From Heterostelium album PN500 (taxonomy: Eukaryota; Evosea; Eumycetozoa; Acytosteliales; Acytosteliaceae): DNA of 64,000 nucleotides. Under the pieces are notes generated by a model that did not search any database, was not told the DNA's origin, and saw nothing but the letters and a program-made list of their open reading frames with translations. Positions 23,832 to 34,860 of this stretch are shown piece after piece. The first letter of the stretch is position 1. Each line of letters begins with the position of its first letter. Where the stretch lies: the NCBI RefSeq assembly GCF_000004825.1, contig NW_008805064.1, forward strand, positions 1,674,001-1,738,000. Reading direction: 5' to 3'. Position numbers and translations under genes: made by a program.

Positions 23832-24600
23832 TTAATTTAAATTAATAGTACGTGTAACAAGGTGATTGTTGAGCTGTCTCTCAACAATAAGTGTTCTTAG
23901 ATCGACTGGGTCATATCTGACAAACCAAAGACTGGGTGTATTTCTGATAGACATTTCTATTACTTGGTGAATTGTACGAAAATTGCTATCCATGTAAACC
24001 CACTTCAGAGGCGAATCTTTTGGAATGCTCTTTGTGATATCAAAATAATAATATATTAGTGGGCGATTCAGCATTTTCATTTAGAATGAACCAGATGATC
24101 TGAAATACATACAATGATATTTAGGGAGTACTTGGTAAGCACATCGATAAAACTCGGGTAACCATGCAGATTCTAGTGTTTGATCACTAGTATTTTGACC
24201 TTTGATGTTGCCAAGCTTATCCATACTAAACTTCTCCAGAACTTTTGTAGATAAAATGATCCAAGTCAGCAGGGTCAGCGTTTACTACAATTCTATGCTG
24301 ATTCATTCGATATGATATATAAAGACTTCTACACAGAGGAGCACTAAAAGTAAGAAAATCTCCATCTCTTACAATATACAACGACGAAAGAGTGAAGTGA
24401 TAACAGGAGATAAGACTTGAGGATTGGGATACGTGATTCCAATTGGAATTCATCTAGGTAGTTCATTTGTTCTTCTGTAAGAGGTGGATAGGAAAAGTTG
24501 ACACCCTACATATGGTCATCGATGCGACAAACCTAAATGATAGAATATATTTGACAACTTCCTCGTCAGCTAATTTTGTTTCAAAAACAACATGCTTTCA
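23832..24600 (-). pseudogene. Decayed minus-strand gene, family unknown
   Basis: Reading down the minus strand, protein-like pieces appear in different frames: TKLADEEVVKYILSF near 24570, YPPLTEEQMNYLDEFQLES near 24470, a 75-residue frame at 24453-24226 (NADPADLDHFIYK), a piece with ESAWLPEFYRCAYQVLPKYH near 24150, and an 82-residue frame at 24080-23832 (LWFVRYDPVDLRTLIVERQ). Simple GTAAGT/TAG introns do not join them all, so I read a multiply frameshifted relic, though an undetected intron structure or sequencing indels remain possible. I do not recognise the family. Confidence 0.4.
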
Positions 24601-24830
24601 TAGACCAAGAAATAAATAAAAATATTAGCTATTGGGTCATTAGAAAAACTAAAATCTTAATAATTTTAAAATTGTGCTGAAAAATTTAAAAAAAATCAAA
24701 GAGGTGAAGTTTGTTTTCTAAGAAAGAGCGGGAAATTTGAAATTCTCAAGTCAGATTAATCTAATAATCATTTTTATGATTAGATAGTTACAATCTACCT
24801 CCTTTTTTAAAACATTCACAGACAGTTATT

Positions 24831-27800
24831 ATGGAATTTAAGATACCTGTTAATTACGATGATTTACTGAAAATACAAGATGATAATGATGATGATACAA
24901 CAACAACAACAACAACAACAAATCAACAACAATTCACTGTAAATAGAATCATAGATGTTGAAGCATTATCAGAGTCTGGTCAATTAAAAATATTAGATGG
25001 TTGGTTAATCAATAGATTATTCTTTTACTTTTCAATGTCTAAAAACTAACTAACTTTGTTTGTACAAATCTTTATAATCAAGCAATTAGAGATAGAATAG
25101 CAAATGATCCAATAGAGATTACTCATCATAATAATTTTGATAATCTATATTTCTTTATAAAGTATGTGTTTTACATTATGAATGCTTACCTATCTATTAC
25201 TAACTTAACTAATCTATCTATTATCTATCTAATATATATTAGGAGTTTAGCAAGCGAGAGAATACCATTGGATGTTAGAAATCAAGTGTTGAATATATTA
25301 CAAGAGTCGATTGGTAGATTCGTTGTTGTAGTTAGGAATCTGTTGCGGTCGAATCACACCGATGCCTCTACAGATGATATTGAGCAATACAAACGAAAGT
25401 TGGTCGGTGTAAGGAATGCGTTGAAGATGTATATATTCTTGTTGCAGTGGTTCCAGCATTTCTCGGTGTTGGCAGCGGCGGCGACGACACACGACGCCAC
25501 CAACAAACCAAAGAAAGGTGCCAAGCGAAAGGCAACCGCTACCGACGTGCTCTGGGACCAGGAGTCGCAAAAAGAGCGAGCACTCTCGCTACTCTACGAG
25601 TTGCTCGAGTTGAACTTGGGACAGCTGTGGCGACTGGAATACCCGGAGGATTCGCTGATGCGTTTGTTCTCGAAGCTCTGCTTCTCGGTGATGGAGAACT
25701 CCACCAACATCAAGTCGAAATCCATCAAACAGACGCTGTTTGCTATCTTACACCAGCTGGTGGCGCGCTACAATCGCGTCGATGAGTTTGTCGGGCAGAG
25801 CGTGCAGCTGATGAGCTCGCGCGACTTTCTTACGGCGCCAGTCGCCGAGTTTTTCCAGTTTGTGTTGGTCACCAAGCGAGAGACCGAACTGATGCCGATG
25901 CTCAACAAGGTGTTTCACGAGGTCGATTCCATCATTGAGAATCACCATCCGACGACCAACGACAGCACCGTCAAGAATCTTGCCGAGTTCATCGTGAACC
26001 TCGTCGTCCAGTGTCCAAAGCTGATGCTAACGATGATTCCACAGATCTCGAGGTTGGAAAACGATGCGAATTACTCTGCTAGAAACGGAGCATTCGAGTG
26101 TTACTATCATTTCATAATGTTCATGGTGAAAGAACGTCAAGCTGCTGCTGACAATCTCAGCAAGAATGATCAGAATCACAGCGACGACCACGACAACAAC
26201 AACACCGCAGAGGAACTGGAACGTCACAAGGATCGATTGTTCAACTTTTTGGAACTGTTGATTGAGCGCACCAAAGATGTAAATCCATACTGTCGGTCTA
26301 GGGCACTGCAGTTGCTCACTCAGTTGTGGTGCGAAATCGACATTCCCAAGAATCGCTACAAGAACGACATTCTGGTGGCTGCCAAGCAACGATTGACTGA
26401 CAAGGCAGCGCTCGTCAGAAAGAATGCCATTCACTTGGTATACGCAGTGTTGGAGAACAACAATCATTCGCTTGACTTTAGTTCGGAATACTTCAATGGT
26501 CACTACAAGAAGTTCCAACAGCTTCAACAAGATCTAAAGAACCAGGATATGAACTATTTCTTTGAGGATCTTAAAAGTGGAAAAGTTCAAAACGATGAAG
26601 AAGATGACAATGATAATGAATCAATCGATAACAACAACAATGAAAATGAAGAAGACAATGTCGTAACATCGACAACAACAAACAAAGATGAACTTACACC
26701 ACAACAAAGATATGAAAAGAAAATTGAGAAACGTCCAACAAAACTTCCATTTTTATATCCTCAGAAATTAAAAGTATGTTAATGTTTATAAATTACTTAC
26801 TTTTAATTATTAACAAACTAACTTTACTTTCCAACTATATAGTTGAATGATAAAATATTTAAAGAATGTATTGCTGATACTCCATTTGAAAAATCGGGTT
26901 CAATCCATCAAACGAAATGGATAACGAATGTCTATTTCAATATGAGAGTATGGTTTCAACAGGCATTCGAATACATCAAGCAATTCGATGATTGTATCGA
27001 TCGTCTGACAGAGCTGTTATCAAGTGCACACCAATCCGATATCTCCGAGACGATCAGGCTGATCGTGCTGTTCAACGAGTATCGTATATCGGGTGCACGT
27101 AGTTTGGCACTGACGATGTTCAGTTTGGTATTCTCAAAGGAGAGTGCCATCGTCAATGAAACGTTGGAGGCATTCAAACGGTTACTACAACCCAATGGTG
27201 GTAGTGGCGGTGATAATGGTCACTCATCTACACACTGCTATAAAGTGGCAAAGAACTTGATTGACTTTACCAAAGATACAACGGTGGGAGTATTCACCTC
27301 ACTCGAAGAACTCATTCAACAGTCACTCAGGAAAGGAGTGATACAGGCCGATGTCATCGATGCCCTCTGGAAGATTTTCGCACGACAAATCAAGCAGTAC
27401 AACAACAAAGACGATATCCGCGGTGCCATCGTCATACTTTCAATGATTGGTGGACACGACGGAAAGATAATTTCATCCAAAGTAAATGATATTATTAAAT
27501 ATGGTTTTGATTCAAAAGATTTTGTAAGTAGTAGATAATTATCATTTTGTTCTTTAATAATAAATAACTAACTTATTTGTTTTGTTTTGTTGTTTTGTTT
27601 TGTTTTTTAGAATGATGGACATATTCTTAGATATTCTTGTATTGCCATTCAAAAGCTGAGATTTAAGGAGGGTGTTTTAAATCCTAATACACCGAGATAC
27701 AAGAATGACCATGAAATCATTGAGAGACTGGAAAAGCTGGTTAAACAATCGGCTGACGACGTTGAGAAGTGGATTATCTTTGCTGAGCCGACTGTCACTG

Positions 27801-29617
27801 CTATCTACATGTTGTCCGACCAACCCGATGCCATTGCCGGTAAGATCATTGCCAGTTTGGAGTCGTTCTCGGCCAGCGATACGACCGTTGCAAGCAGCGG
27901 TGAGCTTTGTAAACTATTCTTTATGTTGGGACACATTGCACTACGTCAGTTGGAACACATTGAATCTGTAATCAGCGAAATGAAAAAGAAGAGACAAGAA
28001 TCTGGACGTTCAAATACCACCGCTGCTGCTACTGTTGATTCAACAAACAAGTCAAAATCATCAAAGAAAAAGAGCAACAAGAAAGATGGAAAAGAAGATG
28101 CAGAAGACGAACAGGAAGTAGAAGAAGATACAATGTTGAAAGAACTCGGTTCGGAAGAAGCGGAAGCAGAGAATGAAGAGGATAAACTACAGGAAGGAGC
28201 AGAGAAGGATTTGGTAGATGAACGTCATATTATTGGAAGATATATTCCGATGATCAGAGATATATGTCTGCACTATCGGGAGTATAACGATCGTCAACTC
28301 CAATCGATTGCAACACTCACCTTGGTCAAGTTGATGTGTGTCCAGTCCGACTTGTGTTCGAAACAGCTACCATTGATTTTTACTATTCTAAAAGAGTCAC
28401 CCTATGACAATGTCAAGTGTAATATCATCATTGGACTCGGTGATCTAGTGGTGCGTTTCCCCAACTTGATCGAACCATACTCCAAACATATCTATGAGCG
28501 ACTCAGAGATGCCAATGCCGATGTCCGTAATACAACTGTGATGGTACTGACACATTTGATCTTGAACGGAATGTTGAAGCCGAAATCACACATCAGCGAG
28601 ATGGCTATCTGCATTGAAGACGCCGAGCCAATGGTACAGCAAAACACGAAACTGTTCTTTACCAATCTCAGTCAGAAGGGCAATGAACTCTACAACTACC
28701 TGCCAGAGGTCATAAGCAAGCTGACCACCGACACTACGATCCTGATGTCCAACGATAAGATCCGTGAGATCTTGAAATTTATGTTTTCATTCATCACCAA
28801 AGACCGTCAGAATGAAAGTTTGATCGAGAGAATCGTGCAGCGATTCAAGACCGCTCAGAACATTACGGAAGCACAGAACATCTCTTATTGTCTACAGATT
28901 CTACCGTTCACTGAGAATGCACTAAAGAAACTGTTGGAGAACTTTAAGGTCTATCAGGATAAGCTGTTTGATGAGGAGGTCAACAAGAACATGTGCTCGA
29001 TCATCACTAAGAGTAAAAAGGCAACGATCAACAAGAGCAACGAGTTGAAACAGACTCTTGTTGAATTGGAATCGAAATTCAACAAAGAGAATCTCGAGAA
29101 AGAGGCAGAAGATGAAGGATTACCACTTTTGCCTTCATCAGCCACCGCTGCTGCTGCAACTTCAACATCTAAAAACAAAAAGACAACAACATCGTCAAGA
29201 AATACAAAGGCAGCAGCAAAGACAAAGACAACAAAGAACAACAAAAAGAATAACAAACAAGATAAAATGGATATAGATGGAAGTGATGATGATGATGAAA
29301 GTGAAGAAGAAGCAGATGATGATGAAGATGATGACGATGAAGATGACAGTCCTCCACCTCCAAAACAATCAAGATCAAAGAAAGCAGCTGCTCCAGCGAA
29401 ACCAACCACAACCAGCTCAAAGAAAGCAGCAGCAGCCTCAAAGAAGCCTTCTGCACCAACTCCAAAGAAACCCGCTGCTGCCAAGAGAAAACCTGCTGCC
29501 AAGAAAAAGGTTGAAAGTGACAGCGATGAAAGTATGGAAGATTTGACTAGCAGTGAAAGTGAGGAAAGCGAAAGTGAAATCAGCGAAAGTGAAATCAGTG
29601 AAAGTGAAAGTGATTAA
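24831..29617 (+). CDS. ncapd2: Condensin subunit 1 (CAP-D2)
   Basis: Five exons: 24831-24999, 25083-25161, 25243-26773, 26843-27523 and 27611-29617, giving 1,488 residues. The N-terminus (MEFKIPVNYDDLL...RIIDVEALS) matches the conserved start of CAP-D2. HEAT-type helical repeats fill the middle. The hallmark Cnd1 region lies at about 1025-1190 (GRYIPMIRDICLHYREYNDR, then NVKCNIIIGLGDLVVRFPN and RDANADVRNTTVMVLTHLI). The tail is basic and acidic blocks (Lys/Ala-rich, then a Ser/Glu/Asp end). CAP-D2 is the HEAT subunit of condensin I, which folds mitotic chromosomes with SMC2/SMC4. The first donor (GTTGGT at 25000) is weak; another in the same phase lies at 24979, so the end of exon 1 is uncertain. 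GC content in exon 3 is clearly raised. Confidence 0.92.
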
Positions 29618-29732
29618 TCTCATTATTTCCTTTAATACATAATATATAACCTTTTTATGTAAATAAAATATATTTTATTACAACTTATTTTTTCTTTTTA
29701 CGTCATCATTCTTTATTTTTTATGATGATCAG

Positions 29733-29789
29733 AAAAAACCCCACATTTTAAAAGAGCAGAAAGTTCAAAGGAAAGCTTTGGGGTTTTTT
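29733..29789. repeat. Inverted repeat with 11-base arms between condensin and maspardin genes
   Basis: AAAAAACCCCA at 29733-29743 is the exact reverse complement of TGGGGTTTTTT at 29779-29789, separated by 35 bases. A shorter hairpin (TCATCAT/ATGATGA) lies just upstream near 29703-29728. The arms would form a stem in the transcript or mark a small element. No function can be assigned. Confidence 0.5.
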
Positions 29790-29891
29790 GAAATTTAAAA
29801 AAGGAAAAATCTATTTTCATTTTTTATTTTCATAATTTATTTTATTGATTTATTTAGCTTGTAAGCTATAAAGTTATAATAGTTATAAAAT

Positions 29892-31750
29892 ATGAGTGTT
29901 AAAGAATCAGGACAATATAGATTATTTAAAGAATGGGTACCTTTACAAAAGATTAGTTTGGGTGGATTGAATGATAAGACTTGGAGTTACTTTGATTACG
30001 GTCCCAAAGATGTTGTTCCTCTCATTTTCATTCCTGGTACATCGTATGTGTTGTTTGTTGAATAATAGTAGTAACTGTAGTTACTTGAATAATTATGTTG
30101 TTTACTTTCAAAACATAAATATTAATAATTTGTCTATATAAATATTTTTATAGTGGAACTGCAGAGATCTATTTTAAACAAATAGTTAGTTTATGTCCAA
30201 AAGGATTTAGAATTATATCTGTAAGTAATAATAGCTATCCATTGATTCAAAGCATATTGTTTTTATATAATTTTATTAATAATTGTTAATATCCACTTGT
30301 TCAAATAGGTTCATTATGCACCGTATGATACATATGTTGGATGGTGTAAAGGATTCGATCGATTCTTGGATCGAATGAATATTGAAAAAGCACATATTTT
30401 CGGAACTGCACTCGGTGGATATTTGGCACAGTGCTATCTACAGTTCCGACCGAATTGTGTACTCTCTTTGATTCTCAATAACTCATTCTGTGATACTCAA
30501 TACTTCCATGACAATGCACCATGTTCAACCATGTAAATATCTACCTATCCTATCCTATCATATCCTATCTAACATTGACCACAAAATCATTCTCTAATCA
30601 TTATCATTTTTCTTTCAAAAAACAAACAAAAGGTTTTCATTGATGCCAGAGTTTATGTTGAAAAAGATCGTTTTGTCCAACTTCCCAACTGGAATGGTGG
30701 AGCCAGAGATTGCAGAGGGTATCGACTTTATGGTGGAACAACTCGAGTCGCTAACACAATCAGAGTTGTCATCGAGATTGATTCTCAATTGTACATTGAA
30801 TACGCTGAATCCAACAGTTGGTTTATCATATGAAAACATTACAATCATTGATGTACGTAAAGACTGAATAGTTGGTGGTTAACTTTATTACTTACTTTCA
30901 TATCAATATTTAATAATAATATCAATAGTCATTGGATTCACATACGATTCCAGAGAATATGAGAGAGGAAGTATATAAATACTATCCACTTGCCAAGATT
31001 GCATTGATAAAGACTGGTGGTGACATTTGTTATATCTCGAAATCCGAAGAACTCAATGTTCATATTCAAGTTCACTTGAGAAACCAAGGATTCGATCCAG
31101 TTGCAAATCCAACCAATGAATCCACTGTCAATGCTTCGTCGTCGAATGCTCAATCATCTTCAACAACAACAACAACAGGAGCAAAACAACAAGATACATT
31201 ATTTATTGAAGAAGAGGATGAAGGTATCATCAACGAAGATAAAGTATTCTCAAAGTTAACATTCTCACCTGCTGTATATGTCACTAGTCAACCAACTGCT
31301 ACATTAAATAACAATAATAATAATAATAACAACAACAATAATAATAGCAATTCAAATGTTTCGACACCAACTCCAACACCAACACCAATAACTGAAATAC
31401 TAAATACAAATGTTACTACTATTCCATCAATAACATCTCCAGCCATCAATGATAATGATAGTGATATCTATAATAATATATTCTCAAATGATGGTAATAA
31501 TAATAGAAAGAAGAATATGGATGATATCATTGCACCTTCGAGTAGTAATAACAATAGTAGTAATAAGAAAGATGATATATTCGATGAATCGATATTTGAG
31601 AATGCAAAGATCAACAACAGCAAGACCAATACCTCTACAAATCCCTTCGAAGATGATATATTCATTGACCAACCACAAACCTCTACAGTAGTGGAAACAA
31701 AGCCTGTCGAAGTTAAAGAATCGATATTCGAAGATTCATTCGGTCATTAG
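29892..31750 (+). CDS. spg21: Maspardin (SPG21/ACP33) with long C-terminal extension
   Basis: Five exons (29892-30043, 30154-30220, 30309-30532, 30633-30852, 30929-31750) give 494 residues. Residues 1 to about 285 follow maspardin along their whole length: [79 protein letters not shown]. Maspardin is an alpha/beta-hydrolase-fold protein of endosome/trans-Golgi membranes, mutated in human Mast syndrome. The usual nucleophile position here is GTALGG, with Thr-Ala where catalytic hydrolases have Ser, so it is probably non-catalytic. The remaining ~200 residues are low-complexity with an NPF and repeated DDIF, ESIFE and FEDDIF motifs, not present in animal maspardin (about 308 residues). Confidence 0.93.
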
Positions 31751-31945
31751 ATTTGATCTTGACATCCTATAAAAGATATAGATCTTTTGCTTATAATCAT
31801 TTCCTCGCTATAACAACTCCCCAACCAACCAATCATCCATCCAACAAAATCAATCAATAGTAATAAAGTCTAATACTCTTATACAATCAAAATCACTATC
31901 ATACTTGTAAACAAACAAAATAAAAATAAAATTTATAATTTTATT

Positions 31946-34040
31946 CTAATATTTCGATCTTTTATTATCTCTTGATCTTGAATTTGATCTATCTCTATCT
32001 CTATCTCTATCTTTATCTTTATATTTTCTATCTCTGTCTCTTGATCTTGATCTTGAATTTGATCTATCCCTATCTTTATCTCTCTTTCTATCTCTACCTC
32101 TTTCTCTTTCCCTAGACCTTGAATTTGATCTATCCCTATCTCTATCTTTATCTCTCTTTCTATCCCTATCTCTGTCTCTATCCTTATCTTTACTTTTATA
32201 CTTATCTTTATCTTTATCTTTATCTTTTTCTCTATCTCTATCTCTATCTCTATCTCTATCTCTCTTTTCTTTACTCTTATGTTTATCATCTTTCTTTTTC
32301 TTTTCGTCAATGTTCATCAACATATTCTTTAACTTTTCAGTTGATATCATTTCATTCAACTCTCTTTCCTTCTTTTTCTCTCTTTCTCTTTCTTTCTCTT
32401 TTTCTATTATCAATCTTTGTTTTTCAATTCTTTTATCTTCTTCTATTTTATCCTCTTGTAATTTCTATTTATAATCAAATATATACTGTTAATAATGAAA
32501 TTAACGCAATTTGCTAAACAAAGTAATAGTTACATACTCTTTGTAATGTTGCATTATAATACTTTTCAGCATTCTTATCGTTCGGTACTAATTCCAATGC
32601 TTTCTTAAAGTTTGATAATGCACGATCGTACTTGGCAGTGTTGGCATAGGCAGCACCCAGCGCAACATAAGCATCGGAATGATCTTTATCAGCCTCCAAC
32701 GCCGAATAATATAAATCTAAAGCTCTATCGAATTGTCCTTTCTTTGCATATTCAATACCTTTTACAACCCTAAATAAAATAATAACATAAATTAATAAAT
32801 CTTGTTACTAACAATTTCTTTAGCTATTTGTTATTAGTTAGTTATATAATTCATACATATCACGTGCCCATTCATAATTTTGATGATCACGTAAACTCTT
32901 ATAATCAAGTTGTTTGGTGGTCGACGATAGATCTCTCGGTAGAAATGTTGAGTCACTCTCTGATAAACCCAAAGATTGTAACATATTAGCATAACTCCAA
33001 GGATTAGTCAATTGTTTATCATTCTCCAATATAGTATTCAATTCAAAGCTACTAACAAAGTCATCTGAATTCGATTGGAATATACCCTAATACGTACGTA
33101 TATATATAATATATTAGTTTTGATTTTTGGTAATAAATGAATGTTTAGCTATATAGTAGTTACAAGTTGAAAATGTTTGAAATACTCTAATGATTTGTTT
33201 ATGAATATCGATGAATCCAGCGTTAGGATGATCTCTTCGTTGTCTAGATCAATCGATTGTATGAGTGCTTTCATTGTTGAACCGGGTTGGAAGTAGGTGA
33301 ACTCCTTGCAGAGATTGTGGTTGAATTCGACCAGTGGACAACGTGCCTCCAATTGTAACTTTGAGAGGTAGTGAAGTAGACTGTCGCTCGGTGGACTATC
33401 GGCAATCGGTTCATTAGGTCTTATCTTTTGAATCTTTAATATCGATACATCCAAACCATCGATATCACTCTTTCTATTGATAATACCTGTTATTAAGACT
33501 ATTTTCTTTTCATCATTCTTCCAATAATCAAATAGTTCCTAGATATTAATCAATCAATCAATCAGACATATTAGTAATAGTAATTATTATTGATCATTAA
33601 CAATAAATGTTTAAACATACTTGTAATACTGCTTTTCTAGATAAAGATATACTATTAAGTTTATTTAATCTTTCAATTGTATGCTTTATACTTGGTAATT
33701 TACAAAAACCACTATCGTTGTTGTTGTTATTGTTGTTATTAAAATTATCAGTTGAAGGCTGTCCATATATATAACCAGAGTTTGGATTTGTTGTATTTGA
33801 AGTTGAAGTGGTTGTTGTTGTTGTTGTAGTTGCTAAGTCAATTATGTTATTCCCTTGAAATAGTATAAAAATGATAATATATTGGAATGAATTGTTCGAA
33901 TGTTTTAATGTTTACTATGAAATAGATATAGATATCGTTATTTGTACTGTACCTGAATCATTATGATTGTCGTTGTTATATTGATTAAAAAGCCTTATCT
34001 TGTTCTTTATTAATTCTAATTCTTTTAATTGATCCATCAT
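31946..34040 (-). CDS. ttc14: TTC14-like S1/TPR protein with RD-repeat tail
   Basis: Six exons on the minus strand: 34040-33953, 33853-33621, 33538-33164, 33086-32857, 32769-32538 and 32464-31946, joining in frame to 558 residues. An N-terminal Thr/Asn-rich stretch is followed by an S1-type segment (EYFKHFQLGIFQSNSDDF region and the preceding strands). TPR repeats follow (KGIEYAKKGQFDRALDLYY, then SDAYVALGAAYANTAKYDRA and LSNFKKALELVPND). The tail is a long Lys/Glu then Arg-Asp repeat (DRDRDRDREKDKDKDKDK). This order matches TTC14, a putative RNA-binding protein. Arg-Asp/Arg-Ser tails are typical of splicing-associated nuclear proteins, so a nuclear RNA role is inferred. The ATG at 34040 is followed by a second at 34037. 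Confidence 0.87.
31960..32280 (-). repeat. Hexanucleotide-like repeat coding the Arg-Asp tail
   Basis: On the plus strand the pattern TCTATC/TTTATC repeats for about 300 bases, coding alternating Arg/Lys-Asp in the TTC14-like protein, with three interspersed DRSNSRSR units. Other frames across it stay open for the same reason and are not genes. Confidence 0.85.
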
Positions 34041-34860
34041 CAGTTCATTTCATTTCTTCATCATCTCATCTCTCATTGATCACATTAAGTTTATACTACT
34101 AACTAATATTAATTATAATTGATTGTTGTTTTTTGGTTGAACAGATCTGTTTAAAATAATTTTAGTGAGATCACAACACAACACACACCGAAAAAAATGG
34201 AGATGTCCAAACGAATTCGTTCGATTTATTTGTAAATTTTATTTGTTTTTATTTATTTTTTTATCTTTTAATTAAAATATTTTAAACTTTGTTGTCTGAA
34301 TGATTAATTTGTCATAATCTCATTAGAGGAGGTATAACAACTCAATCTCCACGATCATTCTAGGCCAAACGAGATCAAAAGATCTAAATGGTTCCCTTTA
34401 ATAACGGTTAAAAAAAAGAAAACTGTTTTTGGTCACGAATTTGAGTGATAAAAATCGATTGACTATATTTTTAGATTCGAATTTTTGCATTATGGTTCTT
34501 AAACATTTATTATCTAACTTTTAAATATAAAATATAAAAAAATCTATAGATAAACTAAAACAAACATATAAATAAATTTACTTTGAAAATCGATTTTCAT
34601 GAACACACAAACAAACTTCAAATTCACACATTTTATTTTTTTTTTATTTTTTTTTTCTAATTTTGAGCGGTAAAATTCCCAGTTGCATGATCACTTTGAC
34701 GATCATTTTATTTCATCAATAATCAATCAATTAAATTAATCTAATTAAAGAAATATCAATCAATTAATATCTATAAATATATATAATCTATATATTTTTA
34801 TATTGTTTTAAAGTTTGATAGATAATTAGTTAGATTATATTTATATAGATAGAAAAGAAA
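34041..34860. promoter_or_regulatory. Divergent promoter region TTC14-like / nup160
   Basis: 820 bases between two starts on opposite strands. It is AT-rich with long T-runs (34630-34660), and I see no gene in it. A GATC-rich stretch (34680-34710, TGCATGATCACTTTGACGATCA) stands out from the A/T background and may be a regulatory site. Promoter function follows from position only. Confidence 0.45.

Noticed and set aside
28954-29502. A 182-codon minus-strand frame rich in Phe/Ala/Ser under the end of the condensin gene
   Set aside because: It is the complement of the Lys/Ala/Asp repeats in the CAP-D2 tail; low-complexity repeats keep all frames open.
32119-32517. A Tyr/Leu-rich plus-strand frame of 132 codons opposite the TTC14-like tail
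   Set aside because: It is a by-product of the Arg-Asp hexanucleotide repeat, not a membrane protein.
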